From a bacterium (GTDB taxonomy: Bacteria > Bacillota > Clostridia > UBA1381), in NCBI GenBank assembly GCA_030536655.1, contig JAUNPN010000004.1, forward strand, positions 1 to 52,734: a DNA stretch of 52,734 bases. Reading direction: 5' to 3'. Within the stretch, counting starts at the first letter, position 1; each line of letters opens with the position of its first letter. Below the pieces are notes generated by a model. The model did not search any database, was not told the origin of the DNA, and saw nothing but the letters and a program-made list of their open reading frames with translations. Both the position numbers and the translations under genes were made by a program. Shown here piece after piece: positions 42,753 to 50,302 of the stretch.

Positions 42753-42792
42753 CAGGAACTGCCGCAAAGCATTAGCTTTGCGGCAGTTCCTG
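42753..42792 (-). terminator. Terminator overlapping the end of ldh
   Basis: Perfect 18 bp stem: CAGGAACTGCCGCAAAGC (42753-42770) and its complement (42775-42792) with a 4 base loop. On the minus strand TTATT follows. The ldh stop codon lies in the loop and the last codons are in the stem. Confidence 0.82.
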
Positions 42793-43704
42793 TATAATTG
42801 TTTTCATTGTGTCTGCGCTGTTTTTAAGTCCTTCAAGCTCGTCGGCGGCGAAGCTGATTTCAGGAATCCATTCTATTCCGCTGCCGGACAGCTTTGACGG
42901 AACGCTTAATGCCGTTCCCGATATACCATATTCGCCCTCAAGTACTGCGGATACGGTGAGGATAGAATTTTCTTCACCGGCAATGCAGGCGCATATTCTT
43001 GAAGCGGCAAGAGCAATTGCGTAATAGGTCGCTCCCTTTTTGTCGATAATGTCATAGGCTGCGCGGACTACCTCGCGGCGCATATCGTCAAAGGCTTTTT
43101 CGTCCATGCCTTCAAAGCTCCGTATGGGGATACCGGCAATGTTTGTAAGGCTCCATGTCGGGACCTCGCTGTCACCGTGTTCGCCTATGATATAGGTGTG
43201 GCAGTTGCGGGTGTCAACGAAAAGCCGGCGGCTCAGGACATATTTAAGGCGCGAGGTGTCAAGTACCGTTCCCGAACCGATAACCTGACGCTTGGGCAGA
43301 CCTGAAAGCTTCCAGGTAACGTAGGTGAGAATATCGACAGGGTTTGAAACAACAAGGAGAATAACGTCTTTGGGAGCGTATTTCATAATTTGTGATACGA
43401 TATTTTGCAATATCCCGGCATTGCGGCTGACAAGCGAAAGCCGTGTGTCGCCCGGCTTCTGAGGCGCTCCGGCTGTGATTATTATGATGTCCGCATCTCG
43501 GCAGTCCTCGTAGCTGCCGCTTGATATATTTACCGGTTTTACAAAAGAAACACCGTGCGCCATATCGAGAGCGTCCCCATCAGCCTTGTCATGGTTAATG
43601 TCAATAAGGACAATATCGTTGAATAAGCCCCCGCACATGATGGTATAAGCGGTAGTAGAGCCGACAGCTCCGGCGCCGATAATTACAATTTTTCCGCGAA
43701 ACAT
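42772..43704 (-). CDS. ldh: L-lactate dehydrogenase
   Basis: Reduces pyruvate to L-lactate with NADH during fermentation. 310 residues, family length. NAD-binding GAGAVGSTTAYTIM at the N-terminus, VLLVVSNPVDILTYVTWK, GSGTVLDTSRLKYVLS (Arg for substrate) and the catalytic His in IIGEHGDSEVPTWS (about 171-184). Malate dehydrogenase is less likely because of the EHGDSEVP wording and the overall LDH pattern. The start at 43704 is chosen because AAAGGAGG lies 6 bases upstream; longer frames include that site. Confidence 0.95.
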   Translation of the reverse strand: MFRGKIVIIGAGAVGSTTAYTIMCGGLFNDIVLIDINHDKADGDALDMAHGVSFVKPVNISSGSYEDCRDADIIIITAGAPQKPGDTRLSLVSRNAGILQNIVSQIMKYAPKDVILLVVSNPVDILTYVTWKLSGLPKRQVIGSGTVLDTSRLKYVLSRRLFVDTRNCHTYIIGEHGDSEVPTWSLTNIAGIPIRSFEGMDEKAFDDMRREVVRAAYDIIDKKGATYYAIALAASRICACIAGEENSILTVSAVLEGEYGISGTALSVPSKLSGSGIEWIPEISFAADELEGLKNSADTMKTIIQELPQS

Positions 43705-43811
43705 AAAAAGCCTCCTTTTATAGAATATGTACTTATTATTTCCGGCGAAAAAAAATATATTCACAAACAGCTGCGTGAAAACATATTATATCGTGAAAGG
43801 AGCTGAAAGCT

Positions 43812-43988
43812 ATGAATTTGTTTGGAAACTGCGGGAATGACTCAGGTTCAAATCTGTGGATTTGGATACTTATCATTATTGTGCTGATATGCTGCACGGA
43901 CTGCAATATTTTCGGCGGAGGCAATAACAATAACTGCTGCTGTGAAAAGCCGTGTATTCCGCCGCCATGCGAGCCGGAATGCTGCTAA
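43812..43988 (+). CDS. Cysteine-rich miniprotein with one membrane helix
   Basis: 58 residues with 11 Cys. A hydrophobic helix (LWIWILIIIVLICC, 15-28) is followed by a Gly/Asn linker (FGGGNNNN) and a Cys/Pro tail CCCEKPCIPPPCEPECC. AAAGGAG is 9 bases before the ATG and a strong terminator follows 8 bases after the stop, so it is a real single-gene unit. Similar small WIW-containing Cys-rich proteins occur in Clostridia and are thought to be spore- or envelope-related, but I know no proven function. Metal binding or disulfide cross-linking is conceivable. Confidence 0.82.
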   Translation: MNLFGNCGNDSGSNLWIWILIIIVLICCTDCNIFGGGNNNNCCCEKPCIPPPCEPECC

Positions 43989-43996
43989 TCAAAGGC

Positions 43997-44036
43997 GGCT
44001 GTATCAAAACTCAATGAGTTTTGATACAGCCCTTTT
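43997..44036 (+). terminator. Terminator of the Cys-rich miniprotein gene
   Basis: GGCTGTATCAAAACTC pairs perfectly with GAGTTTTGATACAGCC across AAT (43997-44031), then CTTTT. Behind it, 44037-44200 has no gene but a 16 bp direct repeat ACATGCGGTGCGCTGA (about 44059 and 44090). Confidence 0.88.
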
Positions 44037-44203
44037 CCGCATAAAATAATTGTACGTAACATGCGGTGCGCTGAAGGACGGTGAAAATACATGCGGTGCG
44101 CTGATATTTTCCCCGATAACCCCCCGTTTGGATTCCGAAGCCCGGAAAAGACGGTTTTGTTTCGGCTTTACCGAAAAAGCAGTAAAATATTGTCGGAATT
44201 TGC

Positions 44204-44232
44204 TTGACAATGAGTTTACAATATGTTAACAT
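44204..44232 (+). promoter_or_regulatory. Promoter of the NhaC gene
   Basis: TTGACA (44204-44209), 17 bp, TAACAT (44227-44232). Confidence 0.7.
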
Positions 44233-44265
44233 ATAATTAATAAAATAATTATATGGAGGTTAAAG

Positions 44266-45882
44266 ATGAGGATTTTTAACAAAAGAAGCATTTTCGCAAT
44301 TTCGGCGGCAGCGCTTGTTTTCTGTACACTGTCATTGACTGCGCTTGCGGCAGGGGAAGAAGCTGCGGAAAATGTTAGCCGTTTCTATTCGACGTTCTGG
44401 GCATTGGTGCCGCCGCTTGTAGCTATTGGGCTTGCTCTTATAACAAAGGAAGTATATTCATCGCTGTTTATCGGAATTGTTCTGGGCGGTTTGTTTTCCG
44501 CCGATATGAAGCCGGTTACTGCACTGGACAACCTGCTTAACGAGGGTATAATATCAGCTGTTTCCGGAACTGCGGGAATATTTGTTTTTCTCGTAATACT
44601 CGGTGCGATGGTAGCGCTTGTAAATAAGGCGGGCGGCTCAGCCGCATTCGGACGCTGGGCTGAGGTGCATATTAAGTCGCGCGCGGGCGCTGCGCTTGCT
44701 ACGTTTATTCTCGGCGTGCTTATATTTATTGACGACTACTTCAACTGTCTTACCGTGGGAAGCGTTATGCGCCCCGTTACCGACAGACACAAGATTTCAC
44801 GCGCAAAGCTTGCTTTCCTTATAGATGCAACTGCCGCGCCTGTCTGCATGATAGCTCCGGTTTCGTCATGGGCAGCGGCTGTTTCGGAATTTACAAAGGG
44901 TACGGGTTATTCGGGAATTCAGCTGTTTGTTCGTGCTATTCCGTATAATTTTTATTCTCTGTTAATGCTTGTTTTTATTATTGCTATTACATTAATGAAT
45001 TTTGATTACGGCCCTATGAAGCTTCATGAACGCAATGCGATTGAAAAGGGAGATTTATTTACGAGAGGCAAAGACAACATCTCGGACGAGGAAGCTATTG
45101 ACGCTAATCCGAAGGGAAGGGTAATTGATTTGATTCTGCCTGTAGTGGTTCTTGTTATTTCAGCGGTTCTCGGACTTATTTATGTGGGAGGATTTTTCTC
45201 AGGCTCTGATTTTATCACTGCTTTCGGAGATACAGACGCGACTGTAGGTCTGCCGTGGGGAGCCGTAATTGCGCTGATTTTCACGATTATTTATCTTATG
45301 GCAAGAAGAATTGTGACCTTCAAGGAGGCTTTGGAGTGCATTCCAAAGGGCTTTACAGCAATGGTGCCGGCGATATTGATTCTTACATTTGCAACCGCGC
45401 TGAAGAATATGACAGGGCTTTTGGGCGCCGCCGAATTCGTTGAGGGACTTATGAATTCAGCTGCTGCGGGACTTGCGAATTTCCTTCCGGCAATCATATT
45501 CATAGTTGCGGCTGTACTCGCATTCTCAACAGGTACGTCATGGGGAACCTTCGGGATTCTTATCCCGATAGTTACCGCTATTTTTGACCCGTCGAGCGAG
45601 CTTTTGATTATAGGCGTATCAGCCTGCCTTGCCGGCGCTGTATGCGGTGACCACTGCTCTCCGATTTCCGACACGACAATTATGTCGTCGGCGGGAAGCC
45701 AGTCGAACCATATGAATCATGTTTCAACGCAGCTGCCTTATGCCGTTACGATTGCGCTGATTTCGTTTGCGGTATATGTTCTCGCGGCGTTTATACAGAA
45801 CGCGTTTATTCTGCTTCCGATAGGCATCGCGCTCACAATTGCTGTATTGTTCGCCATAAAGTATATAACACGGAATTCATAA
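44266..45882 (+). CDS. Na+/H+ antiporter, NhaC family
   Basis: 538 residues, about 12 membrane segments after an N-terminal signal-like helix. Family blocks: GAMVALVNKAGGSAAFGRWA, FIDDYFNCLTVGSVMRPVTD (acidic pair in the membrane core), IDATAAPVCMIAPVSSWAA and AGAVCGDHCSPISDTTIMSS near the end. Exchanges Na+ for H+, or, in some members, organic acid pairs such as malate/lactate; the neighbouring ldh makes the latter conceivable but not shown. GGAGG ribosome binding site. Confidence 0.93.
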   Translation: MRIFNKRSIFAISAAALVFCTLSLTALAAGEEAAENVSRFYSTFWALVPPLVAIGLALITKEVYSSLFIGIVLGGLFSADMKPVTALDNLLNEGIISAVSGTAGIFVFLVILGAMVALVNKAGGSAAFGRWAEVHIKSRAGAALATFILGVLIFIDDYFNCLTVGSVMRPVTDRHKISRAKLAFLIDATAAPVCMIAPVSSWAAAVSEFTKGTGYSGIQLFVRAIPYNFYSLLMLVFIIAITLMNFDYGPMKLHERNAIEKGDLFTRGKDNISDEEAIDANPKGRVIDLILPVVVLVISAVLGLIYVGGFFSGSDFITAFGDTDATVGLPWGAVIALIFTIIYLMARRIVTFKEALECIPKGFTAMVPAILILTFATALKNMTGLLGAAEFVEGLMNSAAAGLANFLPAIIFIVAAVLAFSTGTSWGTFGILIPIVTAIFDPSSELLIIGVSACLAGAVCGDHCSPISDTTIMSSAGSQSNHMNHVSTQLPYAVTIALISFAVYVLAAFIQNAFILLPIGIALTIAVLFAIKYITRNS

Positions 45883-45931
45883 AAGAGTTTGTTTACTCAT
45901 GCAAAAAACGTGCAAAAATTGCGGAAAAGTA

Positions 45932-45960
45932 TTGATAAAAAAATAAATTTATGATACAAT
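45932..45960 (+). promoter_or_regulatory. Promoter of the Rpn-type gene
   Basis: TTGATA (45932-45937), 17 bp, TACAAT (45955-45960), about 40 bases before the start codon. Confidence 0.65.
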
Positions 45961-45998
45961 TAATATATAAAGGATATAAATTTATTGGGAGAAATGAT

Positions 45999-46814
45999 AT
46001 GTCAAAAGAGATAGTTAAGCCGAAAATAGATATTATATTTAGAATGATTTTCGGGGATATAAAGAACAGAGATATGTTGAAGCGGTTTATATCGGATGTA
46101 TTAAGCATACCATATGATGATATTGTAGATTTAGAGATACTGAATGTTGAAATACCGCCGGATACAGTAGACGGGAAGCTTAGCCGAATGGATATACGTC
46201 TTTCGTTGAAGTATCATGTGGTTGATATTGAGATACAGCTGAGGAACAACGGAGATACGGAGGAGAGGTTTCTGTTCTATTGGGCGAGAAATTATTCGGA
46301 AGATTTAAAACGAGGAGATACGTATTCGCAGATAAGAAAAGGGATAGTGTTAAGTATACTTAATTACAATCTGTTTGATGGTACGGAAGAATACCATTCA
46401 AAATTTGTGCCGATGGAGGAAAACAGACATACAATTCTTACAGATAAAATGGAAATCCATATATGTGAACTGCCGAAGGTAAGGACAAGTAAAGATGAGG
46501 GAGATCCAAAAAAGTTATGGATGCAGTTTATTGACGCAGAAAGTGAGGAGGAGTTGGATATGTTGGCAAATGTACAGGTTCCGGAGATCCAAAAGGGGAT
46601 AGAGATAGTAAAGACATTAAGCTCAGACAAGCTTGTAAGGGAGCGTGCAAGGGCGCGTGAGGACGCAATAAGAGATTATAACAGTGCGATAGAATTTGCT
46701 ACCAGAAAAGGAATGGAAAAAGGCAGGACTGATATACTTGACGCGTTACGGAAAATGGGAATTGATGAATCCGCTTTGCGCGCGGCGGAGGAAGCGGTAA
46801 TTAAGGCGGCATAA
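45999..46814 (+). CDS. Rpn-family nuclease / PD-(D/E)XK putative transposase
   Basis: 271 residues. N-terminal KPKIDIIFRMIFGDIKNRDM is the classic start of the family. The nuclease core has RMDIRLSLKYHVVDIEIQLR (about 67-86) with Asp and Glu-x-Gln of the PD-(D/E)XK site, then RFLFYWARNYSEDLKRGDTY. The charged C-terminus is helical (RERARAREDAIRDYNS). Relatives promote RecA-independent recombination in E. coli and may move between strains. The ATG at 45999 is chosen (GGGAG 8 bases upstream). AT-rich and monocistronic, with repeats on its 3' side. Confidence 0.9.
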   Translation: MSKEIVKPKIDIIFRMIFGDIKNRDMLKRFISDVLSIPYDDIVDLEILNVEIPPDTVDGKLSRMDIRLSLKYHVVDIEIQLRNNGDTEERFLFYWARNYSEDLKRGDTYSQIRKGIVLSILNYNLFDGTEEYHSKFVPMEENRHTILTDKMEIHICELPKVRTSKDEGDPKKLWMQFIDAESEEELDMLANVQVPEIQKGIEIVKTLSSDKLVRERARAREDAIRDYNSAIEFATRKGMEKGRTDILDALRKMGIDESALRAAEEAVIKAA

Positions 46815-46878
46815 CTGAAACACCACAGACCGTTTAAAGGGAAATTATCACTGCTGCGTGCTGCTGTTCAGATATTCT

Positions 46879-46973
46879 TATAGACTATACGTAATTAAAG
46901 AAGGGCATATTGCGAAGCCAGATTTTAGGGGCAATGCGGCGGAAATTAATTTACGGATAGGCTTTTAATATTA
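46879..46973. repeat. Palindromic element, AGAGCCTATC family (short form, divergent)
   Basis: TATAGACTATACGTAATTAA at the left pairs with TTAATTTACGGATAGGCTTT at the right; interior GGGCATATTGCGAAGCC matches the element at 3513-3702. Confidence 0.65.
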
Positions 46974-47033
46974 ACGGAATACCCGAACAGCAGCCGGGAA
47001 GCAGTTTATATAAGATTTTCCAATTAAAAACTA

Positions 47034-47062
47034 TTGACTTATTGAATTATATAGGATAAATA
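47034..47062 (+). promoter_or_regulatory. Promoter of the agrA-agrC operon
   Basis: TTGACT (47034-47039), 17 bp, TAAATA (47057-47062). The 22 bp-spaced direct repeats of the two other agr-region promoters are absent here, so agrA-agrC is probably expressed constitutively. Confidence 0.6.
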
Positions 47063-47089
47063 TATTTTCAGTGAAAGCGAGATGATAAA

Positions 47090-47812
47090 ATGCCTCTGAA
47101 CATAGCTTTGTGCGATGATGAAATGTTGGATATTGAGAGGGAGAAGGAACTTATTGAGAGTGTTTTGACAGCATGGCCTCACAGTATAAACTGGGGAATT
47201 GATGTATTTACATCATCGGAGGATATGTTAAAATCGAATAAAACATATAACATGGTATTTCTGGACGTAGAGATGTGCGGAATGAATGGTATTGAAACAG
47301 CGGAAGCTTTGCATAAAAAGAGTCCTGTCAGTTTAATATTTTTTGTAACGCATCATGAGGACTATATGGACGAAGCACTGAATAAGCATGCATTTAGATT
47401 CTGGACAAAGCCTATTAACAGGGCAAGATTGATTTACGGTATTCAGTCGGCGGTGAAGGAAATTAAAATATGTGAGAAAATAGTAAATGTAATGTCTGAT
47501 AGAAAAATGATTCAGATACCCCTGAGGGATATTCTGTATATTTATCACATCGGAAGGCATACTTGTATAGTTACAGCAGACGGGACTTATACAACGACTG
47601 ATACATTCAAGAATGTGGCAGGACAATTGACGGACGTCTGCTTTTTTGAAACGCACGCGAGCTGTTATGTGAATCTGAATTATGTATCGGATTACAGCAA
47701 AACAGGAATAACTTGCAGTTATAACGGAAAGAAGTATAATGCGCTTATTTCTACGAGAAAATATGCAGCTTTTAATAAAAGGTTTAAGGAATGGAGCTGT
47801 GGTTTGCGGTGA
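47090..47812 (+). CDS. agrA: AgrA-type response regulator with LytTR DNA-binding domain
   Basis: 240 residues. Receiver domain 1-120: acidic pocket Asp9/Asp10 (IALCDDEMLD), phospho-acceptor Asp59 (VFLDVEMCGMNGIE), Lys107 (FWTKPI). LytTR domain about 130-238: KMIQIPLRDILYIYHIGRHT and FFETHASCYVNLNYVSDYSK. LytTR regulators bind pairs of direct repeats one or two helical turns apart, which is just what precedes agrD and the candidate RNA. It is translationally coupled to the sensor gene: its stop overlaps a possible agrC start. It is expected to be phosphorylated by AgrC. Confidence 0.93.
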   Translation: MPLNIALCDDEMLDIEREKELIESVLTAWPHSINWGIDVFTSSEDMLKSNKTYNMVFLDVEMCGMNGIETAEALHKKSPVSLIFFVTHHEDYMDEALNKHAFRFWTKPINRARLIYGIQSAVKEIKICEKIVNVMSDRKMIQIPLRDILYIYHIGRHTCIVTADGTYTTTDTFKNVAGQLTDVCFFETHASCYVNLNYVSDYSKTGITCSYNGKKYNALISTRKYAAFNKRFKEWSCGLR

Positions 47813-49050
47813 TGACTTATATTGGATACATATTAGGGCATCTTGGTGAATTTATATTGTTTATATATTATGCAAACACAAGCTTTTATCCAAGAAAAAG
47901 TTATTTAACAAGTAGCCTTATATCATTGTGCGGATATATTGTTCTTTTCGGGATAGGGCTTTGTCAAAATGTGTCTTTATCTATATTAGCATTCTTTATT
48001 GTCAATACTGTGTTATTATTATGTGCATATAATATTAAACTGAAGAGCGCAGTGTTTTACGGTCTTATTTTGGATGTATTATCTGTTATAGGCGAATATG
48101 TAGCGGTATATTTATGGGGTGTAAGTTATAGTGTCGTATGGGAATTTATAGATTCATATCAAGTTTTAGCGTTGTTTGCGGTAAGCAAATTGATATATTT
48201 TATTAGTATTATTGTTTTTAAAAGATTTGAAAATACAACATATGATAATGAATTGCAAACGATGTTGGCAATTATTCCATGTTTGACAATAGTATGCTTG
48301 ACAATAGTAATGAAGAAGGAAATAGATTCTTTATTATTTTTATTAATTTGTGGTGTATTTTTAGTATTCAATATTATAACCTTTTATACAAATACGGGGT
48401 TTAATGAGAAAAATAAAGTTTTAAGAAGTTTACAGGAGGAATTGTTGGAATATCAGCTGTTATCGGAGAAGTATGAGAACACAAAAATAATGAGGCATGA
48501 TTTTCATAAGCAATTAAATGTATTGAAGGGACTGATCGCAGAGGACAATGTTAAGGCAAAGGAATATATGAGGCAGATTCAATTTTCGCAAAGAGAACTG
48601 GACTATGTACAATATACTGATAATAAGATTCTGAATATTCTTTTGGTACAGAAAATAAAAGAGTGTCATGAATACGGAATAGAAATGCATATACATTCAT
48701 CATCACCTAAAATGTCATTTATATCTGATATTGATACTGTTGCGATATTTTCAAATCTGATTGATAATGCCATGGAGGCTTGTATGCAGTCAACGGAAAA
48801 AGAAATTTATGTGGATATGTACACTGTGAATAATTCATATTCCGCTGTAAAGGTTGAGAATAACGCTGATAAAGAACCGTTTGTGATTGACGGCTTGCTG
48901 AGAACCCAAAAGAACAGGAAGGATATACATGGGATTGGAGTTCGAAGTATTAATAATGCTTTGAAAAAATACAACAGTGAGCTGGATTGGTCATATGATA
49001 AAGAAAATAAATTGTTTACTTCAATGATTTTAATTCATATACCGGAATAA
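47791..49050 (+). CDS. agrC: AgrC-type membrane sensor histidine kinase
   Basis: 419 residues. Six or seven membrane helices (about 1-200) form the peptide sensor; then a coiled linker (KNKVLRSLQEELLEYQLLSEKYENTK) in short order, the phospho-acceptor His236 in IMRHDFHKQLNVLKG, the N box FSNLIDNAMEAC (Asn326) and the G box HGIGVRSI (about 380-387). This is the HPK10 layout of peptide-sensing kinases. Two starts are possible: 47791, inside agrA, and ATG at 47812, which overlaps the agrA stop as TGATG. The longer one is listed. AT-rich compared with its neighbours. Confidence 0.93.
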   Translation: MELWFAVMTYIGYILGHLGEFILFIYYANTSFYPRKSYLTSSLISLCGYIVLFGIGLCQNVSLSILAFFIVNTVLLLCAYNIKLKSAVFYGLILDVLSVIGEYVAVYLWGVSYSVVWEFIDSYQVLALFAVSKLIYFISIIVFKRFENTTYDNELQTMLAIIPCLTIVCLTIVMKKEIDSLLFLLICGVFLVFNIITFYTNTGFNEKNKVLRSLQEELLEYQLLSEKYENTKIMRHDFHKQLNVLKGLIAEDNVKAKEYMRQIQFSQRELDYVQYTDNKILNILLVQKIKECHEYGIEMHIHSSSPKMSFISDIDTVAIFSNLIDNAMEACMQSTEKEIYVDMYTVNNSYSAVKVENNADKEPFVIDGLLRTQKNRKDIHGIGVRSINNALKKYNSELDWSYDKENKLFTSMILIHIPE

Positions 49051-49053
49051 AAA

Positions 49054-49125
49054 ACAGCATTTAAACGTTTTTGCGACAGCATTTGAACAATAATACTTGC
49101 AAAAATAGATGGAATATGTTATACT
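49054..49125 (+). promoter_or_regulatory. agrDB promoter with twin direct-repeat operator
   Basis: ACAGCATTTAAAC (49054-49066) and ACAGCATTTGAAC (49076-49088) lie 22 bp apart; 8 bp later TTGCAA (49097-49102), 17 bp, TATACT (49120-49125). Repeat spacing and position are as expected for a LytTR activator such as AgrA. The same arrangement recurs at 50002-50073. Confidence 0.85.
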
Positions 49126-49151
49126 GTAAACAAAAAAAAGGGGTGATAAAA

Positions 49152-49307
49152 ATGAAAAATTGTTTAAGAAAGATAGCTGCGGCAGCAGTTTCTGTTATAC
49201 CTGCTATGGCGGCTATTGCTATGACAATCAGTGCGAATAATATCGCAAGTCCTTTTATAGGACAGCCGGTTCCGCCTGAAAGCTTAAAAAAGTACAGGAA
49301 GTTTTAA
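49152..49307 (+). CDS. agrD: AgrD-type autoinducer peptide precursor, serine-lactone candidate
   Basis: 51 residues: amphipathic N-terminal leader (KNCLRKIAAAAVSVIPAMAA), then IASPFIGQPVPPESLKKYRKF as signal core plus charged C-terminal recognition tail. The QPVPPESL block corresponds to the conserved PxxP...L region after the ring in known AgrD proteins. There is no Cys in the signal region; Ser33 in ASPFIG is the only nucleophile that can close a ring, so a lactone SPFIG or SPFI is predicted. The only Cys (Cys4) is in the leader. GGGGTG is the ribosome binding site. It lies 3 bp before agrB. The mature peptide and its exact N-terminus cannot be read from sequence. Confidence 0.85.
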   Translation: MKNCLRKIAAAAVSVIPAMAAIAMTISANNIASPFIGQPVPPESLKKYRKF

Positions 49308-49310
49308 AAA

Positions 49311-49892
49311 ATGTTTCACGCATTTTCGGAACGAATTATTGCGTATGCAGTGAAAAACGGTTTGCTGGATAGTGAGAAAGCAGAAGAATACATATATGGA
49401 TTAGAGCTGAGTATATCCGTATCAGCGAGTTATATTTCTGTTCTGTTAATAGGTTTTATAATGGGAATGCTGCCCGAAGCGGCGCTGTTCCTTTTCCTAT
49501 ATGTGACAATCAGGCGTTTTGCCGGGGGATTTCATTTTGAATCTCAGGTAGTTTGTTTTTTATCTATGTATATTATCAGTCCGTTGACATTTTTGATCAT
49601 AAGACACGGAGGAGATAGTATTCAGCTTTGGTCCATAGTGATGGCAGCATCAGTACTGACAATACTTCTGCTTTCGCCGGTTCCTGCGGTAGAAAAACCG
49701 ATAGATACGAAAGAAAACGTTATTTACGGAAGGATTTCAAGGGCGATAAGTATTATTGTTAGTATTATCTATGTTGTGTTATGCTTTTCACAGCATATAT
49801 ACATTGCAAAGATTATATCATCTACAATGTGTGTTGTAGCAATACTTGAGATTTTGGGAAAAATCAAATATATACTGCATAATCGTTTATAG
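49311..49892 (+). CDS. agrB: AgrB-type peptide-processing membrane endopeptidase
   Basis: 193 residues, five or six hydrophobic segments. The catalytic block is TIRRFAGGFHFESQVVC with Arg68, His75 and Cys82; the His-to-Cys spacing of 7 is the same as in S. aureus AgrB (His77, Cys84). AgrB cuts the AgrD tail and joins the new C-terminus to the ring nucleophile. It follows agrD by 3 bases, so the two proteins are made together. A strong terminator follows at 49894. Confidence 0.95.
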   Translation: MFHAFSERIIAYAVKNGLLDSEKAEEYIYGLELSISVSASYISVLLIGFIMGMLPEAALFLFLYVTIRRFAGGFHFESQVVCFLSMYIISPLTFLIIRHGGDSIQLWSIVMAASVLTILLLSPVPAVEKPIDTKENVIYGRISRAISIIVSIIYVVLCFSQHIYIAKIISSTMCVVAILEILGKIKYILHNRL

Positions 49893-49893
49893 G

Positions 49894-49939
49894 AATATAG
49901 GGAAGTGTCAGTCACTGATGCTGTCCCTATATTTTTTTT
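49894..49939 (+). terminator. Terminator of agrDB
   Basis: AATATAGGGA (49894-49903) pairs with TCCCTATATT (49924-49933), with an extra TCAGT-c-ACTGA hairpin in the loop and eight T at the end. Confidence 0.88.
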
Positions 49940-49956
49940 GAAAAGGTTAATATTGA

Positions 49957-49991
49957 AACGCTTCTCAGGAATGCAGGAGAAGCGTTATTTT
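49957..49991 (+). terminator. Second hairpin between agrB and the next promoter
   Basis: AACGCTTCTC (49957-49966) pairs with GAGAAGCGTT (49977-49986), then ATTTTG. Either a back-up terminator or an insulator before the next agr-type promoter. Confidence 0.65.
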
Positions 49992-50001
49992 GTACCAAAG
50001 T

Positions 50002-50073
50002 TCAGCATTTGAACAAGAATACGACAGCATTTGAGCAAGGTGTATTGCAAAATAAAAAATAATATGCTATAAT
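50002..50073 (+). promoter_or_regulatory. Second agr-type promoter with twin direct-repeat operator
   Basis: TCAGCATTTGAAC (50002-50014) and ACAGCATTTGAGC (50024-50036), 22 bp apart; then 8 bp, TTGCAA (50045-50050), 17 bp, TATAAT (50068-50073). Each distance equals that of the agrDB promoter. The arrangement recalls P2/P3 of the S. aureus agr locus. Confidence 0.85.
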
Positions 50074-50079
50074 TTATCA

Positions 50080-50298
50080 AGAACAGAGAAAATTTATAGA
50101 TTTCCGGAGTAATGTATACGGAGATTTATATTTAATATTGCTGCCTTCATACAAAAATATTTTATATCCCGTGTAAGCTGTGGTGCGGAAAAGCACCGCA
50201 CCACAGCCGATGTCCCTTTTGCGGGCATGAAGCCGACATAAATATTTCTGCTTTAAATAAGAAGGGCTGCTGCAAAACAAAGTTTTGCGGCAGCCTTT
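50080..50298 (+). ncRNA. Candidate agr-controlled effector RNA (RNAIII-like in position)
   Basis: The transcript from the second agr-type promoter would start near 50080 and end at the hairpin at 50265-50295, about 218 bases. No frame longer than about 12 codons with a plausible ribosome binding site exists in it. It contains a perfect 12 bp hairpin (GCTGTGGTGCGG, 50177-50188, with CCGCACCACAGC, 50196-50207) and a smaller one (ATGTCCC/GGGCAT, 50210-50228). No plus-strand gene follows, so the transcript has no coding target; reading through the terminator it would be antisense to the GltD-like gene. Existence and function are inferred from promoter and terminator alone. Confidence 0.6.
50265..50298. 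terminator. Bidirectional terminator (candidate RNA and GltD-like gene)
   Basis: GGCTGCTGCAAAAC (50265-50278) pairs with GTTTTGCGGCAGCC (50282-50295) across AAA. TTT follows on the plus strand and CTTCTTATTT on the minus strand. Confidence 0.82.
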
Positions 50299-50302
50299 AA
50301 AT

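Noticed and set aside
50112-50135. Small peptide gene inside the candidate agr RNA (ATG at 50112, 7 codons; TTG near 50138, 12 codons)
   Set aside because: Spacing from the nearest GGAG is 2 or 14 bases and the peptides are very short. A coding function is not excluded but not supported.
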